Shown in pieces: positions 33,333 through 43,875 of a DNA stretch of 64,000 nucleotides (position 1 is its first letter; every line of letters starts with the position of its first letter). The stretch is from assembly GCA_910585825.1 (NCBI GenBank), contig CAJUEY010000009.1, positions 1 through 64,000 of the forward strand, written 5' to 3'. The notes beneath the pieces are model-generated. The model had not been told where the DNA came from, did no database searches, and worked only from the letters and a program-made list of their open reading frames with translations. Origin of the DNA: an uncultured Lachnospiraceae bacterium. GTDB taxonomy: Bacteria > Bacillota > Clostridia > Lachnospirales > Lachnospiraceae. Position numbers and translations under genes: made by a program.

Positions 33333-36300
33333 TTATCATTCCTCCTATCTCCTGCCGTACTTAAAAATCCTTCTTTTATCTGCATCCGCATATCCGCGGG
33401 CTGTACATCAGGCACATGAATTTCTTCTGTTTTTACGATTGTTCCTTCAGGCATGACAGAATGAAAGAACCATTTCCCCGCCATTCCCCCGGGAACCGGC
33501 AATTCTATCTGATCTGTCGGCGACAGAAAAGGAGCCATTCTTAAATACATTTCACTCTTGCTAAGCTGCTCATGGTAATACATTCCATCCAGCCCCACCT
33601 CTTTTGCCGGAAGGAATCCTGTGGAAACGGTAATGCGGCCGGAAGGCTCAAATAAAAATGTCAGTTCTGCCGCCTTCTCCGACAAGCTTGTCCAAATACT
33701 GCTGCCCCGCACCATATATTCTGATTTTGGTTCCGAAAACAAATCCGGTACAAACAGTTTTTGATACGTTTTTTCATCCCGTTCCCCTGTATAAAAACCA
33801 ACGAAACCGTCAAACAGTTTCCGCTTATCTCCAAAACGAACCTCAAACTTCTCTGTATCAAACTGATTACAGACGAGCTCTTCTTTAAACCATTGTACAT
33901 GGGGCGGATATCCTCTGCCCAGAATCTGCACGCTTCCTCTGGCAAGCGCCAGCGGCCTCCCGAAACTTAATTGGAAAAACTGCTCATCCCCTTCAGGGGC
34001 GCTCCTGCCAAAGGCTCTGTCTAAATACTGCAGAAGCTCCCTACATGCCGAATTGTGATCTCCGAGCAGGCCTTTCACAAAAAAACGCAGATGCGCAGAA
34101 GGTATTTCTTCAAATGGAATACAGGAAGGCAGAGGTTTCATCCAGTGCGCACCCTGTCCGTTTTCCTGAACAAATCCAAGCAGTCTGCCATCGTAATCAT
34201 AAATCTGAAAATTAGCGTCCAGAAAATTCGGGAGCACAAATCCCAAAACTGGTGTTGTGCCGTTATCTACAGATTCCATCGCAAGATTCATTTCTTCCTC
34301 TGCTCGGGCTGCCAGCCACTGAAACCGGACAGTGCCGGGATGCATGAACCGGGGACGCAGATACACCTCTCCTTTCCTGTTTTCATATGTTAAATTTTCT
34401 CCAATAGAGATGCTTTTCTCATCCGGCTTTATCTTCTTGATCTGTCCAAAAGAATCCACCAGCCAAATCTCTGACACAGACAGAAAGCCAGCCCGAATCG
34501 GAAAAAATCTGGATTCCAGGTCTTCCACTCTGGGACTGATAAAGGGCTGGTCCAAAATCCGCGTCAACTCACGAAGCAGCGGCCGAATTTCTTCGGAAGC
34601 AGCATAAAGGGGCAAAGCCGGCAGATAATCCCTCATAATCAGCGCCTCATGAAAACCATCCATACGCTGTGACAAAATTTCCATTTTTCCGACAATATCT
34701 GCCGCCTTTTTTAAATTGTCATAATCCAGTCCTTCTCTTTGCTCTTCTGCCATTCTGTCAATGAAATGACTGAAATGATCCACTGCATGGGGCGAAATAA
34801 TTGTCGAGCCGCAAAGTTCAATTGGCTCCGTATCCGATGTTGTATTTTCCTGCCGGTTCATCTCTAAATCAATTTCCTCAAGAGAATACCTGCCCAGAGA
34901 ATCATCCTTTTGAATATTGGAACGGGCAGATTTCATTTGAACCCTCCATTCCATCAGCAGCGGTGCCCATGGCTGTTTCCATTGGCAGACCGCAATCCGG
35001 TCCGGAAAGCTGCCCAAAAATCCTGTTTTTTCCCTCTGCTTTCTGCGAATGTCATTCGCCACTGCCTCCAGTTTCTCCGGCGTGCCTGGCAGACCTGCCA
35101 TTTCAAGGGCTTTTTCTGCAATACATCCGGCAAAATCCTCAGACAACAGCAATGTTTCTCCCAACAAATCGGCTGCAGACGAAAGCAATGGTTTGAGCGT
35201 TCCGGTACACAGCCCGACTGCATCTTCGGCAGTCATCGTGACTTTATGCTGATCGATCACCAGTTCAAGCGCCGATACCGGATTCGTCCTGCAATGCAAA
35301 AGCCCATCCGCATCATTCTTTTGGAATCCCTGCTTATATGCCCTTTTCACGCCGTCGCCGCAAAACATCAGCACAGGCGGACCGGCCATATAAAAACGAT
35401 CCCTCTGTTCTTCCTTCAATGCCGTTCCCTTTTCCTGCAGCCGGTCATTCAGGTTCTTTTGCAGTTCTGAGATCTTTTCTGCATTCTCCTTTACCTGTTT
35501 CTGATATTTTTTCAGTTCTGCAAGCAGTTTGCGAATCAGGGAAAGAAATGTCCCGGAATCTGAATGTTTCGCCGTTTCCAAATCCTTCCACAACTCTGCA
35601 TGCTCCTCTTTTAGACGGACTCTGTCATTTCCCCATGGATCACTTTCCACCAAAACATATTTCCACCATGCAAAATAAATTTCATTTTTTAATGATTCTA
35701 TCATTGCCCCGGAAAGATTATTTTCTTCCTGCAGCTGATTTATATATGCAAGATCCTGATAGTTTTCCCTCTCAAGCCTGGCGTGATTGGTCTTTTTTAA
35801 GGTATTGCGCAGCCCCCACATGGTTCCCTGCCCTATGCTCTCAAATTGCTTTTCATGCAGCTGCTCCTCCAGGCGAATCAGAGCGTCCGGATTTCCATTA
35901 TTTTCTATACCGTCAAGCAGATCATTTTGGAAGGCATTCAAAATACGCTCCAACCCCTTCTCCTCCGGCAATTCCTTTTGCAGAAATGCAGACAATGCTT
36001 CCGCGGACGTATTTCCTATGTAAACTCCAATGTCTTCCTCCGGAACGCCTGACGGATATTCCTGATCCGCCCCTCTCCATTCTACCTGCCCAAGCACACT
36101 GTGGCAGACTGTTTTTCCTGGTATTTCTCCACTGTCCAAACAAGACCATGCCAGCGTTTTCAATGTTTCCTTATCTGCGCCTGTCAACGGATCTTTCTCT
36201 TCATTTTCATAATACCCTGTCAATACATAGGTATAAGTTCCGGACTCTTCATCCTCCATACTGTCGTAGAATCCAAATACAGATCTGGATTTTGGATAAA

Positions 36301-36847
36301 ATGCGGCAAAGGAAACATCCCCCGAACCAACTGCCGTTAACTTGGACAGATAATACCCCTCCTCCAAGTTCTCTGTTCCATATATCCTGGCTCCTCCCAG
36401 ATAACCATAAATCTGTCCGTCAAGCCCCGCTCCCTCCCAAAGCCCGTTCTCAAGGCGAAATGTGGGGATCGAAGTCCTGTCGTACTGTTCTGCCCCGGTC
36501 AAGGGATGATTTGTGACAAAATCGCTCTCTATCATCCATGCCTTTTGCTTTATTTCCCCGTTTTTCACCCAAAGCCGCTGTACAATCCAGCGGTTTGGCA
36601 AATCAGGAAATCGGATTTCACCGCTGCTGCCGCTTGTATGCGTGCCGCTAAGCAGTGCATCCGGCATCGTCCAGTGAAGGTGGATTCCCGGCAGCTCCTT
36701 TTTGGTTCCAAAAAGCCTCGTTGTATATTTTCCCAAAGGAATCTCGGAAATCCTCGAATAATCCGGTGCCAAATCTGCCAGCGGAGCGCTGTTTTTTCCG
36801 ATTACAAGCCCCTCAAGCATAACCGGAACATAAAGTATCTTACTCAT
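33329..36847 (-). CDS. Very large beta/coil protein (1172 aa), family with LHWTMPDAL motif
   Basis: Start at ATG 36847, which has GGAGG eight bases upstream; the frame continues to 36913 as a shadow. No signal peptide. Residues 1-120 contain GIHLHWTMPDALLSG and FPDLPNRWIVQRLW, a pair of motifs that I associate with an uncharacterised family of large bacterial proteins. The centre (about 320-450) is a coiled-coil rich in Glu/Lys/Gln; the rest is beta-rich, with repeated FxPxxxxVG-like turns. It overlaps the preceding gene by 8 bases. No catalytic motif recognised. Confidence 0.6.
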   Translation of the reverse strand: MSKILYVPVMLEGLVIGKNSAPLADLAPDYSRISEIPLGKYTTRLFGTKKELPGIHLHWTMPDALLSGTHTSGSSGEIRFPDLPNRWIVQRLWVKNGEIKQKAWMIESDFVTNHPLTGAEQYDRTSIPTFRLENGLWEGAGLDGQIYGYLGGARIYGTENLEEGYYLSKLTAVGSGDVSFAAFYPKSRSVFGFYDSMEDEESGTYTYVLTGYYENEEKDPLTGADKETLKTLAWSCLDSGEIPGKTVCHSVLGQVEWRGADQEYPSGVPEEDIGVYIGNTSAEALSAFLQKELPEEKGLERILNAFQNDLLDGIENNGNPDALIRLEEQLHEKQFESIGQGTMWGLRNTLKKTNHARLERENYQDLAYINQLQEENNLSGAMIESLKNEIYFAWWKYVLVESDPWGNDRVRLKEEHAELWKDLETAKHSDSGTFLSLIRKLLAELKKYQKQVKENAEKISELQKNLNDRLQEKGTALKEEQRDRFYMAGPPVLMFCGDGVKRAYKQGFQKNDADGLLHCRTNPVSALELVIDQHKVTMTAEDAVGLCTGTLKPLLSSAADLLGETLLLSEDFAGCIAEKALEMAGLPGTPEKLEAVANDIRRKQREKTGFLGSFPDRIAVCQWKQPWAPLLMEWRVQMKSARSNIQKDDSLGRYSLEEIDLEMNRQENTTSDTEPIELCGSTIISPHAVDHFSHFIDRMAEEQREGLDYDNLKKAADIVGKMEILSQRMDGFHEALIMRDYLPALPLYAASEEIRPLLRELTRILDQPFISPRVEDLESRFFPIRAGFLSVSEIWLVDSFGQIKKIKPDEKSISIGENLTYENRKGEVYLRPRFMHPGTVRFQWLAARAEEEMNLAMESVDNGTTPVLGFVLPNFLDANFQIYDYDGRLLGFVQENGQGAHWMKPLPSCIPFEEIPSAHLRFFVKGLLGDHNSACRELLQYLDRAFGRSAPEGDEQFFQLSFGRPLALARGSVQILGRGYPPHVQWFKEELVCNQFDTEKFEVRFGDKRKLFDGFVGFYTGERDEKTYQKLFVPDLFSEPKSEYMVRGSSIWTSLSEKAAELTFLFEPSGRITVSTGFLPAKEVGLDGMYYHEQLSKSEMYLRMAPFLSPTDQIELPVPGGMAGKWFFHSVMPEGTIVKTEEIHVPDVQPADMRMQIKEGFLSTAGDRRNDK

Positions 36848-37715
36848 GAACGCCACCTCCTGTTCCGTCAGAATTTTTACGGTTAATTTCAATTGTACAG
36901 CGCGCTCTTTCATGTATCATCTGCAAGGCGAACTCAAGAGCCGAAAAATACGCGCTGCCTTTTCCCGCCTCCGTCAATGCCTGCTGCATATCCCCCGCAA
37001 GGGCTTTGATATTTAAAAGTCCTTGCTCCTCATCGCGAAAAACCAGTGGAACCGATACATTGACATCTCTGCCGGTTTCTCCTTCTTTTAAAGATGCAAG
37101 CCGCTTTACAAAGGCTTCCTCTGCCTCCTCAAAACCAAAAAATAAACTCTCCACAGGCTCTGTCAGTGTAATTTTGTCCAAAACCCCGTCCACAATGCAA
37201 AACAGAACAGAAGTCCCGATATGCTCCAGCTTTATGATATTTAATTCCGTTTCGCCGCTGCAGCAGGAAACTTCAATCCCGGGCCACCCTTCCACAAGCT
37301 GGGAACGCAGCAAAAATCCAGTCTGGCGCTTTCCGCCGTCACTGTTTTTTGACAATCGATCGTACCGAAGGGATCGCATATTTGCCCCATGCAGACGACC
37401 GTTTTGTTTCAGCGTCGGCAAAACCGCACGATCATGCATCAGATCAGAGGAACAGTTTCGTCCAATGCTCAGCGCGCCGTCAACCATAGCTTCGATCCAA
37501 TTATAATCCAGATAAAAAATGTTCAAAGTCTCCGGCTGCAGCAGCTGCCCGTCTGCAATCAATGCTCCCACAGGCACTCCCTCCAGCATATATAAGCCAT
37601 TGATAAAGTCCATCACATCATCTTTTTCCATATAGGCAATACTCAATTGAGCTCCGATGGAACAAAAAACATTTTCTTCAGACAACATCCCGTTGTTTTT
37701 AAACCATGATCTCAC
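36840..37715 (-). CDS. Beta-rich protein with LLRSQLVEGWPG motif (291 aa)
   Basis: The start is the GTG at 37715, overlapping the stop of the preceding gene (GTGA) and preceded by AAGGAGG; the longer frame to 37802 has no such site. 291 residues, soluble. NWIEAMVDGALSIGR and FLLRSQLVEGWPGIEV are the strongest motifs and recur, as far as I recall, in uncharacterised proteins found beside large LHW-motif proteins. No known enzyme motif. Confidence 0.6.
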   Translation of the reverse strand: MRSWFKNNGMLSEENVFCSIGAQLSIAYMEKDDVMDFINGLYMLEGVPVGALIADGQLLQPETLNIFYLDYNWIEAMVDGALSIGRNCSSDLMHDRAVLPTLKQNGRLHGANMRSLRYDRLSKNSDGGKRQTGFLLRSQLVEGWPGIEVSCCSGETELNIIKLEHIGTSVLFCIVDGVLDKITLTEPVESLFFGFEEAEEAFVKRLASLKEGETGRDVNVSVPLVFRDEEQGLLNIKALAGDMQQALTEAGKGSAYFSALEFALQMIHERARCTIEINRKNSDGTGGGVHE

Positions 37716-38977
37716 GCTTTCCTCCTTAGGTGCCGGTCCAACAGCAACAATACAGAATCCGCCAGGCCGGTCTTTTGGCCCTCTTCTCTTTTCAGGCTGC
37801 ACTGCATATTCATTTCAACCTGAAGTGACGCGGCATGCATCTGTTTTCGGTTTGTGTTTCTTGCCTGCAGAAGTTTCATGGCTATGGATTTTTGATTCAG
37901 CGCAATCAGCCTTCCAAGCTGCCATGCACAAGCATAAGAAACATCAAACATACCGATATCGGGATCATAAATATATAACGAATCGGCAGAGGAAACAGAC
38001 GGTATCCCCTGATGCTCTATTGGCGCCGGCGCAAGAGGCCCTCTGTAGAAAGAAACTGTCTGATCGCCGTTTCTGATCTGATGCCTCATGGGTATATACC
38101 CGTTTTCCAAAAAAGGAAGTACTTCTTCCTTCTGTCCTTCTGTAGAAAGCCCCAAAGAATCAATCTTAAGGCTGCTGCAGATCTCCTTAAAATGCCAGGG
38201 AAAACTGACCGCTTCGTAAGTCCAGCTATACAGTACAATTAACCTGACATGGGAAAAACGATCTATCTGCGTTTGGTGAGAATAGTCGCCATATCCCTCC
38301 AGCGAAATAAGATAAACCCGGTTCTTTTTTCCTTCATCAGAAATCTCAGACATTCTGGCTCCCATGACGACTGAGCGCCACTCATCTCCGGGGCCGCCTG
38401 TATCATCTGACTTTGTATAGGGCTCTGTCTGCCGGGCATGGCATAAATATACCAAATCCTCATATGCCGGAAAAACCTTCCGAAAAAGGGACGTTTCTAT
38501 ATCCATATAGCTGCACATTTCCGTTTCTTCCCCTTTGCGCAAATGCAGCCGGGGAACATAAATATCAGAAGAATTGGGATTTACGGCATTTTGAACCGTA
38601 TCCGTTGACACAATTCCCCCTTCACCCTCTCTAAGCTGTAGCAGGGCAAGCCACGGCGTATGAAAAGAAGGACTCCCCACAGCTTCATTTGTCTGCGTGT
38701 CTGCCGAACGTTCCCAGGGGAGCGTTTTCCTGTTAAATACAATATGAGGAAGACTGTTTCCAAAACTTCCCCTGCCTCCTTTGGGAGGATACGCGCAGCA
38801 AATGTCTTCTTCTGCTATTGCAAAACGAGGCCCTTCCACCCAAAGCTCCTGTCTGGCAGTCACGGAATCCCCCAGGGTTTTTGAACGTGAAACTGCTTTC
38901 ATAATATATTCTCCGCTTTGCAGGGGCGGCGTGCAGGATTCTGCAAAAACTGCTTTTTTTACTGATGATGCGTCCAT
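37712..38977 (-). CDS. Beta-rich protein with LPHIVF-TLPWERS motif (421 aa)
   Basis: 421 residues from ATG 38977 with GGAGGG upstream, overlapping the giant gene by 19 bases. Sequence is mostly beta with the landmarks AYPPKGGRGSFGNSLPHIVF and TLPWERS in the first third, and helices near the end. No signal peptide or membrane helix. It ends in a 4-base overlap with the next gene. Function unknown; genetically inseparable from the adjacent large proteins. Confidence 0.55.
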   Translation of the reverse strand: MDASSVKKAVFAESCTPPLQSGEYIMKAVSRSKTLGDSVTARQELWVEGPRFAIAEEDICCAYPPKGGRGSFGNSLPHIVFNRKTLPWERSADTQTNEAVGSPSFHTPWLALLQLREGEGGIVSTDTVQNAVNPNSSDIYVPRLHLRKGEETEMCSYMDIETSLFRKVFPAYEDLVYLCHARQTEPYTKSDDTGGPGDEWRSVVMGARMSEISDEGKKNRVYLISLEGYGDYSHQTQIDRFSHVRLIVLYSWTYEAVSFPWHFKEICSSLKIDSLGLSTEGQKEEVLPFLENGYIPMRHQIRNGDQTVSFYRGPLAPAPIEHQGIPSVSSADSLYIYDPDIGMFDVSYACAWQLGRLIALNQKSIAMKLLQARNTNRKQMHAASLQVEMNMQCSLKREEGQKTGLADSVLLLLDRHLRRKA

Positions 38978-41900
38978 AATGGATTCCCTCCTATCGTCGC
39001 AATCAAAGGCTGTTCGGTAAATACTTCTTTCGGATTTTTGCCAAGCCGGTCGAGGCCGATATTCAAAAATGCACCGCCAAGCCCTTCTAATATCCCTTTT
39101 CTTTTTTTGTTTTCCGCATTTATCCCCATAAGGTATTCAAATGCCTGTTTCTGTTCATATTTTTTCGGTACAACAGCAGCCGGGCTTTTCATGCACACAG
39201 AAATGACCGTCGGATCAAAATCTTCCTGATAGGAAAGCTGATAATAACAGAAAGGCTTAGGCCGGACAATCAAACCTGTTTTTACAGAAATTGTTTCTTC
39301 CTTCCAATCCTTCGACGCCCATAAAGCAGACGGAAGATTTTCCGTGATAATATCAGAAATAAATTCTTCCTCTATCACAACCCCGTCCTTTCTTTCAAAC
39401 AGGATAACCAGTTCTGAATCCAAATCCAAATCACCGCAGGGCCTGATTTTTACCGGCGTTTCCAATGAGTGTGCAGAAACCCTTTTCTGCATAAAAGAAA
39501 TGGAGCCTGCAGGTACACAGGATTTTACTGTCACTTCAAAATCCTGTGCGCAAAGGACAATTGCTTTTTCGCCGCCATCGGTATCAAGCTCTTTTATCAT
39601 TCCTCTGCTTACTGCAATCGTACAGCTGTCATAAAAGGTTTGGGCGTCGTTTTTTGTTTCTTTTCCTTCTTTCTGCGGCAGGAAAGAAGATACAAATTCC
39701 TTGGTATCAATACATCCCGCGGACTGACTCTCTCCATGGCCGAAAGATATCGTAAAACTGATAATCCACAGTTTCACCCTCGCCGTCCCGCTGAACTCCG
39801 GGCCCCATATGTGCAGATCACATCCAAGCTCTAACTGAACCGTAAATAATTTCAGATGCACCCGGACTCCGATATTTACTCCGATGCTTAAATCATAATG
39901 GCAGGGTTTCCACTGTATCAAAATGTCTACATGGGCGTCAAACCATGCTTTCACACAAGAAGCCGTATATTGAAGCTGCAGCAGGCCGCCCGCCATAAGC
40001 GCGGACGGCGTCATAGCAAAATAAATCTCCCCCAGCGCTGTCAGCCCTTTTGTAATTTCCCAGTTTAAGCCAAGGCGTCTGGCATCCGGATAATGTTCCG
40101 GCTTTTGATACAATCGATGATACCCTCCTAAAGTTACAACAAAATCCCCTCTATGTATGCCGCCATACCATGTATAAAAAGCAAAAGAACCCGTCAAATG
40201 ACAATCTTTTGACAAAATATAAGACTCGCTGGAAAGGGCAGCCTCCACAGCAATCAGATTACCGGCAGGAACAAAAGATGCATTTAACAGCAAAACGGCA
40301 TGTCCAATGGGTGTTTCCGCCTGATAAGGCACATTGACGACGGATTCCCCCAAGAGATGAATTTCTGTCTCATTTCCAAATTGAACAGTCAGCATGGCCA
40401 TCGAATCAATCATCTGAAAGGAATGAAACAAAACACCCGCGGCAATCCAGTTTTCTCCTGTCTCCGGCGGAAAGTATGTCATTTCCTTCTCAAAAATTTC
40501 ATCCGAAGACAGCTTTCCACTGACCGCCTTTAAAAATGGAAATTCCAAAAGATGCTCAATATCCGGCAGATTCAGATTGCGGTTATAGCCAAAGCCTGCA
40601 GCAATTCCGGTAATTTGAAAGCATGGAGGACCGCCGATTGCTGCCTTTAACAATGCAAATACAAAGGCAGAATGAGACGGTTTTGTGGTATATGCCCCAT
40701 AAGCTGCCATCTGGAATGATTTCAGCCCGATGATCAATGAGCCCCGATACGTATGAGAATCCACTCTCTGAAAGCCGCCCCCTATTGCTACAGCATCTGT
40801 CTTTACCGCTACAGACAACCCTTTCAGCAAAAAGGAAGGTTTCTTTTCCCGGATTTGATATCCAATCCCCAAATCCTCAAGTTCAAAAGATAATGCCCCC
40901 TGTGTAAATTCAGAATCTAACATAAAATTCAGAATCTGATCCTCATAGGATATCCCGATCTTTCTGATCGTAAAAGGCCCGATATGCTTATCAATGCGGA
41001 CAGATGCCTGTTTGCTTTTTTCATCCAGGCCCCTCGCCTCTGCTTTCCAGTCATGTTTCTTTTCTCCGGATGCAATCGCCAGATTCAGTGGAATTTTGAT
41101 ATCAGACAAACGCAGATCTGACGAAAGCCAGATTCCCTGATGAAACGCCTGATCCGCAATATCCAGAGATTCAATGGTGACATGGCTGCAATCCTTTGAA
41201 AATACCAGAGTTTTTAAACCGCACAGCCCGGCCTCCTTCATAACCGGCGAACAATTTCCCACCAACGGAAGCTGTCCAAGGTTTAAATTCATCTCCAAAG
41301 CAATTCCAAAGATAACCTGTCTTGTATTGTCTGACAGGCTGCTTTGAATATATACCTGATTACCATCTACAGTCTTTGCAAGAAATGTAAATTCTTTTTT
41401 GTGAAAATCAAAAGAACCTTCCAAATGAGCAATGGAAATATTTAAAAATTCCGGCAGTTCAAAGTCCTTGAAACCGAACAGTCCGCAAAAATCCGTAATG
41501 GAAAATTTCTCTTCCTGCTTCCACTCAAACAACAGCTCTTCTTTTCCCTGTTTCTCCTGAAATGACACCAGAAAACGGGAAGGAAATGCTTTTTCTTCCT
41601 CCTCTCCTCCTGACTTAGAAAAACTCATTTCTCCTGTGTATTTTGTACCTTCCTTTGATTTATCTGCAGTAATAAGAAACCGCATCAAAAGTGTTTCAAA
41701 CTGCAGGACGGCGGAACAGTCAAATTTTAAATTCCCCGTTCCCGGCGTAACAAACAGCGTCACATAGTTTAGGCTGATCCGTTGAAAAACGTCCGGACTC
41801 TTCCAGCCAAAGGATGCACATAAATCAGAAAGACTTTTTCCCTCCGGTACAAAAACTCCTCCCTGCACAGACCAGACTCCGCTGTTGTCAAAGATCTCCA

Positions 41901-43875
41901 TCTGCATTGTCAATGTCTCAAACAGCGTCATCTGTCCGCAGAATTTAAGCTCCTTTCCTTTTGGACTGCCTGCAAAAGACATGTTCAGACGATCCAGACG
42001 GATCTGTCCCTCCTCCCAGACGCCGCTGATCCCAAAAGACAACTGATAAGCATCGCCTTTGATATCCGCCTCCACTTTTGCCTGTTCCACATAAAGCGTC
42101 TGAAACGCCTTTGGAACGTCCGGAGCCTGCTCCTGTGCAAACATTTGCTCTATCATATCCGAAACGCTTTTTTTCTCCTGTCCCGTTTCCAGATAACCCT
42201 GAATTTTCTTTCCGATCACGGAAACATTTACGGCAAATACCAGAGAAAACAGCGTAAGCTTCGTATTTACAATAATTTCTTCAAAATCGAATTTTTCACC
42301 TGTTCTTATATAAGCTTTGACAGAGGCAAGTGCCAAATCAGGCAGCCGGAATTCTGCTAAATTTTTAAAATCCTCCGTCTGTCCTCCAAGAGCCCATGCA
42401 GCAAATGAAAGAAATCCCGGAAATGACTGATCTTCTGACGCCGGCTTAAAATATGCCTGAACCAGATCAAGGGAGCCGGAAATCACCCCAAACTCCAACG
42501 CACATCCCACAATATCCACTACGGCGCTCAGTGTATATTGGTAAATATCGTCGCTTCGGATAATCGTAAGAGACGCATTTTCCAAGGTCAGCAGATTTTG
42601 AATCAAAGGGAGCTTTTGATGATACCGGAATGACAGACGGCAGGTGCGATGCCCGTTTTCATAAAAACAGAATTTCCATTCCTCCGGTACGCCAAGGGGC
42701 AGCTCAATCATCTCTAAAAAACCATGGGATATATTGCCGGCAAATAAAAGCGCTTCCGATAAAGAAAAACTCCTCGTCTTTGCTTCCTCTGATAAAGACA
42801 ATGCAACCCCCGGTTCATTGGTATCCGGATCAACGGTTGGAATCATTGTCACCGGATAGATAAACGCATCTTCCCCCTCCCGGATTGTCAGCGTACCTTC
42901 TGCCTTTTCCGCTCCGGATTTTGTAATTTGAACCTCTGTTGAGACAGAATTCTCAATGCAAATACAATCCGTTTCCTGATCCGCCTCAAACACGGCAGAT
43001 TCTGTCAAATCACGATAAGAAAGCCCTCCTTTTATCGCCTTATTGTAAAACGCATGACCGCCCTGCATCAAATCCGTACTACAGTCAGCGTTTTCTTCCC
43101 TCTCATCCGGAAGCTGAAATGAAAATCTGTAAAATTCCAGCACGTCTTCCGGCACATATGTTTCCTTCTGTTGAATATCATAACAAAAAGATGCAAACAA
43201 ACGCTCACCGTCACAGCCCAGCCAAAAATATCTCCCTTTGACAAAGTTCTTAGATATCGGAGCGCCGGCTGCAATCAGAATATGAATGTCCGGGGGCGGA
43301 TCATAATTCTGCCCTGACAATTCTTTAAAATCCAGACAGACAGAAATCAAAAAAGTAATACTCTCTTCCTCCAAACTCCATCGAAATACAGGTCCCTGCA
43401 TCTGCATTTCGATCTCCTTTTCAATACTCATGCTGCTTTTGATATAATGTAAATCATCTGGAGACGGGGTTTCATGCCGGTGAATCACCTTAATGCCCCC
43501 GACCCCATCCACTCTCGAAATAAATTGCTTGTCCCAAAGATAACAGCACCGGCCTCCCGAAAACAGAAGAGCCGTATTATAAAAAGTATCCGTTTCCACC
43601 GGCTGAAAGCCCTTCTTCTCTCTTGTGGCAACCCCTTCCCCATCTGTATAGACCAGATGTTTTTCTTTGGTTTTCCAGACAATGGTTCCTGCAAAAATAA
43701 TCAAATTAGGATACAATTTCGTAAGATCTGCCAAACGGCTCTGCCAAAAAGATTGCTCTAAATATTGATCTGCTTGAAAATCCGTATTAAGCTCTGTAAA
43801 ATATCTGGCAATATCTTCATAAAAGGGCTTTACATAGCCCGATACTCTCGTCTTTCGGCGGTACAGGATTGTCAT
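38959..43875 (-). CDS. Giant DUF6603-like protein (about 1638 aa)
   Basis: An open frame of 1672 codons; the start is uncertain because the first 100 or so bases overlap the upstream gene. ATG 43875 is the first in-frame ATG that leaves clear coding sequence after it, but it lacks a ribosome site. The sequence is a long succession of amphipathic beta-strands. The segment IGGPPCFQITGIAAGFGYNRNLNLP (quoted by its ends IGGPPCF and GYNRNLNLP; about residue 1150) matches what I recall of DUF6603 proteins. No signal peptide, no LPxTG. The strand pattern suggests a large beta-barrel or extended beta-solenoid. Function unknown. Confidence 0.6.
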   Translation of the reverse strand: MTILYRRKTRVSGYVKPFYEDIARYFTELNTDFQADQYLEQSFWQSRLADLTKLYPNLIIFAGTIVWKTKEKHLVYTDGEGVATREKKGFQPVETDTFYNTALLFSGGRCCYLWDKQFISRVDGVGGIKVIHRHETPSPDDLHYIKSSMSIEKEIEMQMQGPVFRWSLEEESITFLISVCLDFKELSGQNYDPPPDIHILIAAGAPISKNFVKGRYFWLGCDGERLFASFCYDIQQKETYVPEDVLEFYRFSFQLPDEREENADCSTDLMQGGHAFYNKAIKGGLSYRDLTESAVFEADQETDCICIENSVSTEVQITKSGAEKAEGTLTIREGEDAFIYPVTMIPTVDPDTNEPGVALSLSEEAKTRSFSLSEALLFAGNISHGFLEMIELPLGVPEEWKFCFYENGHRTCRLSFRYHQKLPLIQNLLTLENASLTIIRSDDIYQYTLSAVVDIVGCALEFGVISGSLDLVQAYFKPASEDQSFPGFLSFAAWALGGQTEDFKNLAEFRLPDLALASVKAYIRTGEKFDFEEIIVNTKLTLFSLVFAVNVSVIGKKIQGYLETGQEKKSVSDMIEQMFAQEQAPDVPKAFQTLYVEQAKVEADIKGDAYQLSFGISGVWEEGQIRLDRLNMSFAGSPKGKELKFCGQMTLFETLTMQMEIFDNSGVWSVQGGVFVPEGKSLSDLCASFGWKSPDVFQRISLNYVTLFVTPGTGNLKFDCSAVLQFETLLMRFLITADKSKEGTKYTGEMSFSKSGGEEEEKAFPSRFLVSFQEKQGKEELLFEWKQEEKFSITDFCGLFGFKDFELPEFLNISIAHLEGSFDFHKKEFTFLAKTVDGNQVYIQSSLSDNTRQVIFGIALEMNLNLGQLPLVGNCSPVMKEAGLCGLKTLVFSKDCSHVTIESLDIADQAFHQGIWLSSDLRLSDIKIPLNLAIASGEKKHDWKAEARGLDEKSKQASVRIDKHIGPFTIRKIGISYEDQILNFMLDSEFTQGALSFELEDLGIGYQIREKKPSFLLKGLSVAVKTDAVAIGGGFQRVDSHTYRGSLIIGLKSFQMAAYGAYTTKPSHSAFVFALLKAAIGGPPCFQITGIAAGFGYNRNLNLPDIEHLLEFPFLKAVSGKLSSDEIFEKEMTYFPPETGENWIAAGVLFHSFQMIDSMAMLTVQFGNETEIHLLGESVVNVPYQAETPIGHAVLLLNASFVPAGNLIAVEAALSSESYILSKDCHLTGSFAFYTWYGGIHRGDFVVTLGGYHRLYQKPEHYPDARRLGLNWEITKGLTALGEIYFAMTPSALMAGGLLQLQYTASCVKAWFDAHVDILIQWKPCHYDLSIGVNIGVRVHLKLFTVQLELGCDLHIWGPEFSGTARVKLWIISFTISFGHGESQSAGCIDTKEFVSSFLPQKEGKETKNDAQTFYDSCTIAVSRGMIKELDTDGGEKAIVLCAQDFEVTVKSCVPAGSISFMQKRVSAHSLETPVKIRPCGDLDLDSELVILFERKDGVVIEEEFISDIITENLPSALWASKDWKEETISVKTGLIVRPKPFCYYQLSYQEDFDPTVISVCMKSPAAVVPKKYEQKQAFEYLMGINAENKKRKGILEGLGGAFLNIGLDRLGKNPKEVFTEQPLIATIGGNPLWTHHQ

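Noticed and set aside
35338..36516. A 392-codon plus-strand open frame inside the 1172-residue gene
   Set aside because: It lies fully opposite a convincing coding frame, has low-complexity Pro/Ser/Phe composition and no ribosome site.
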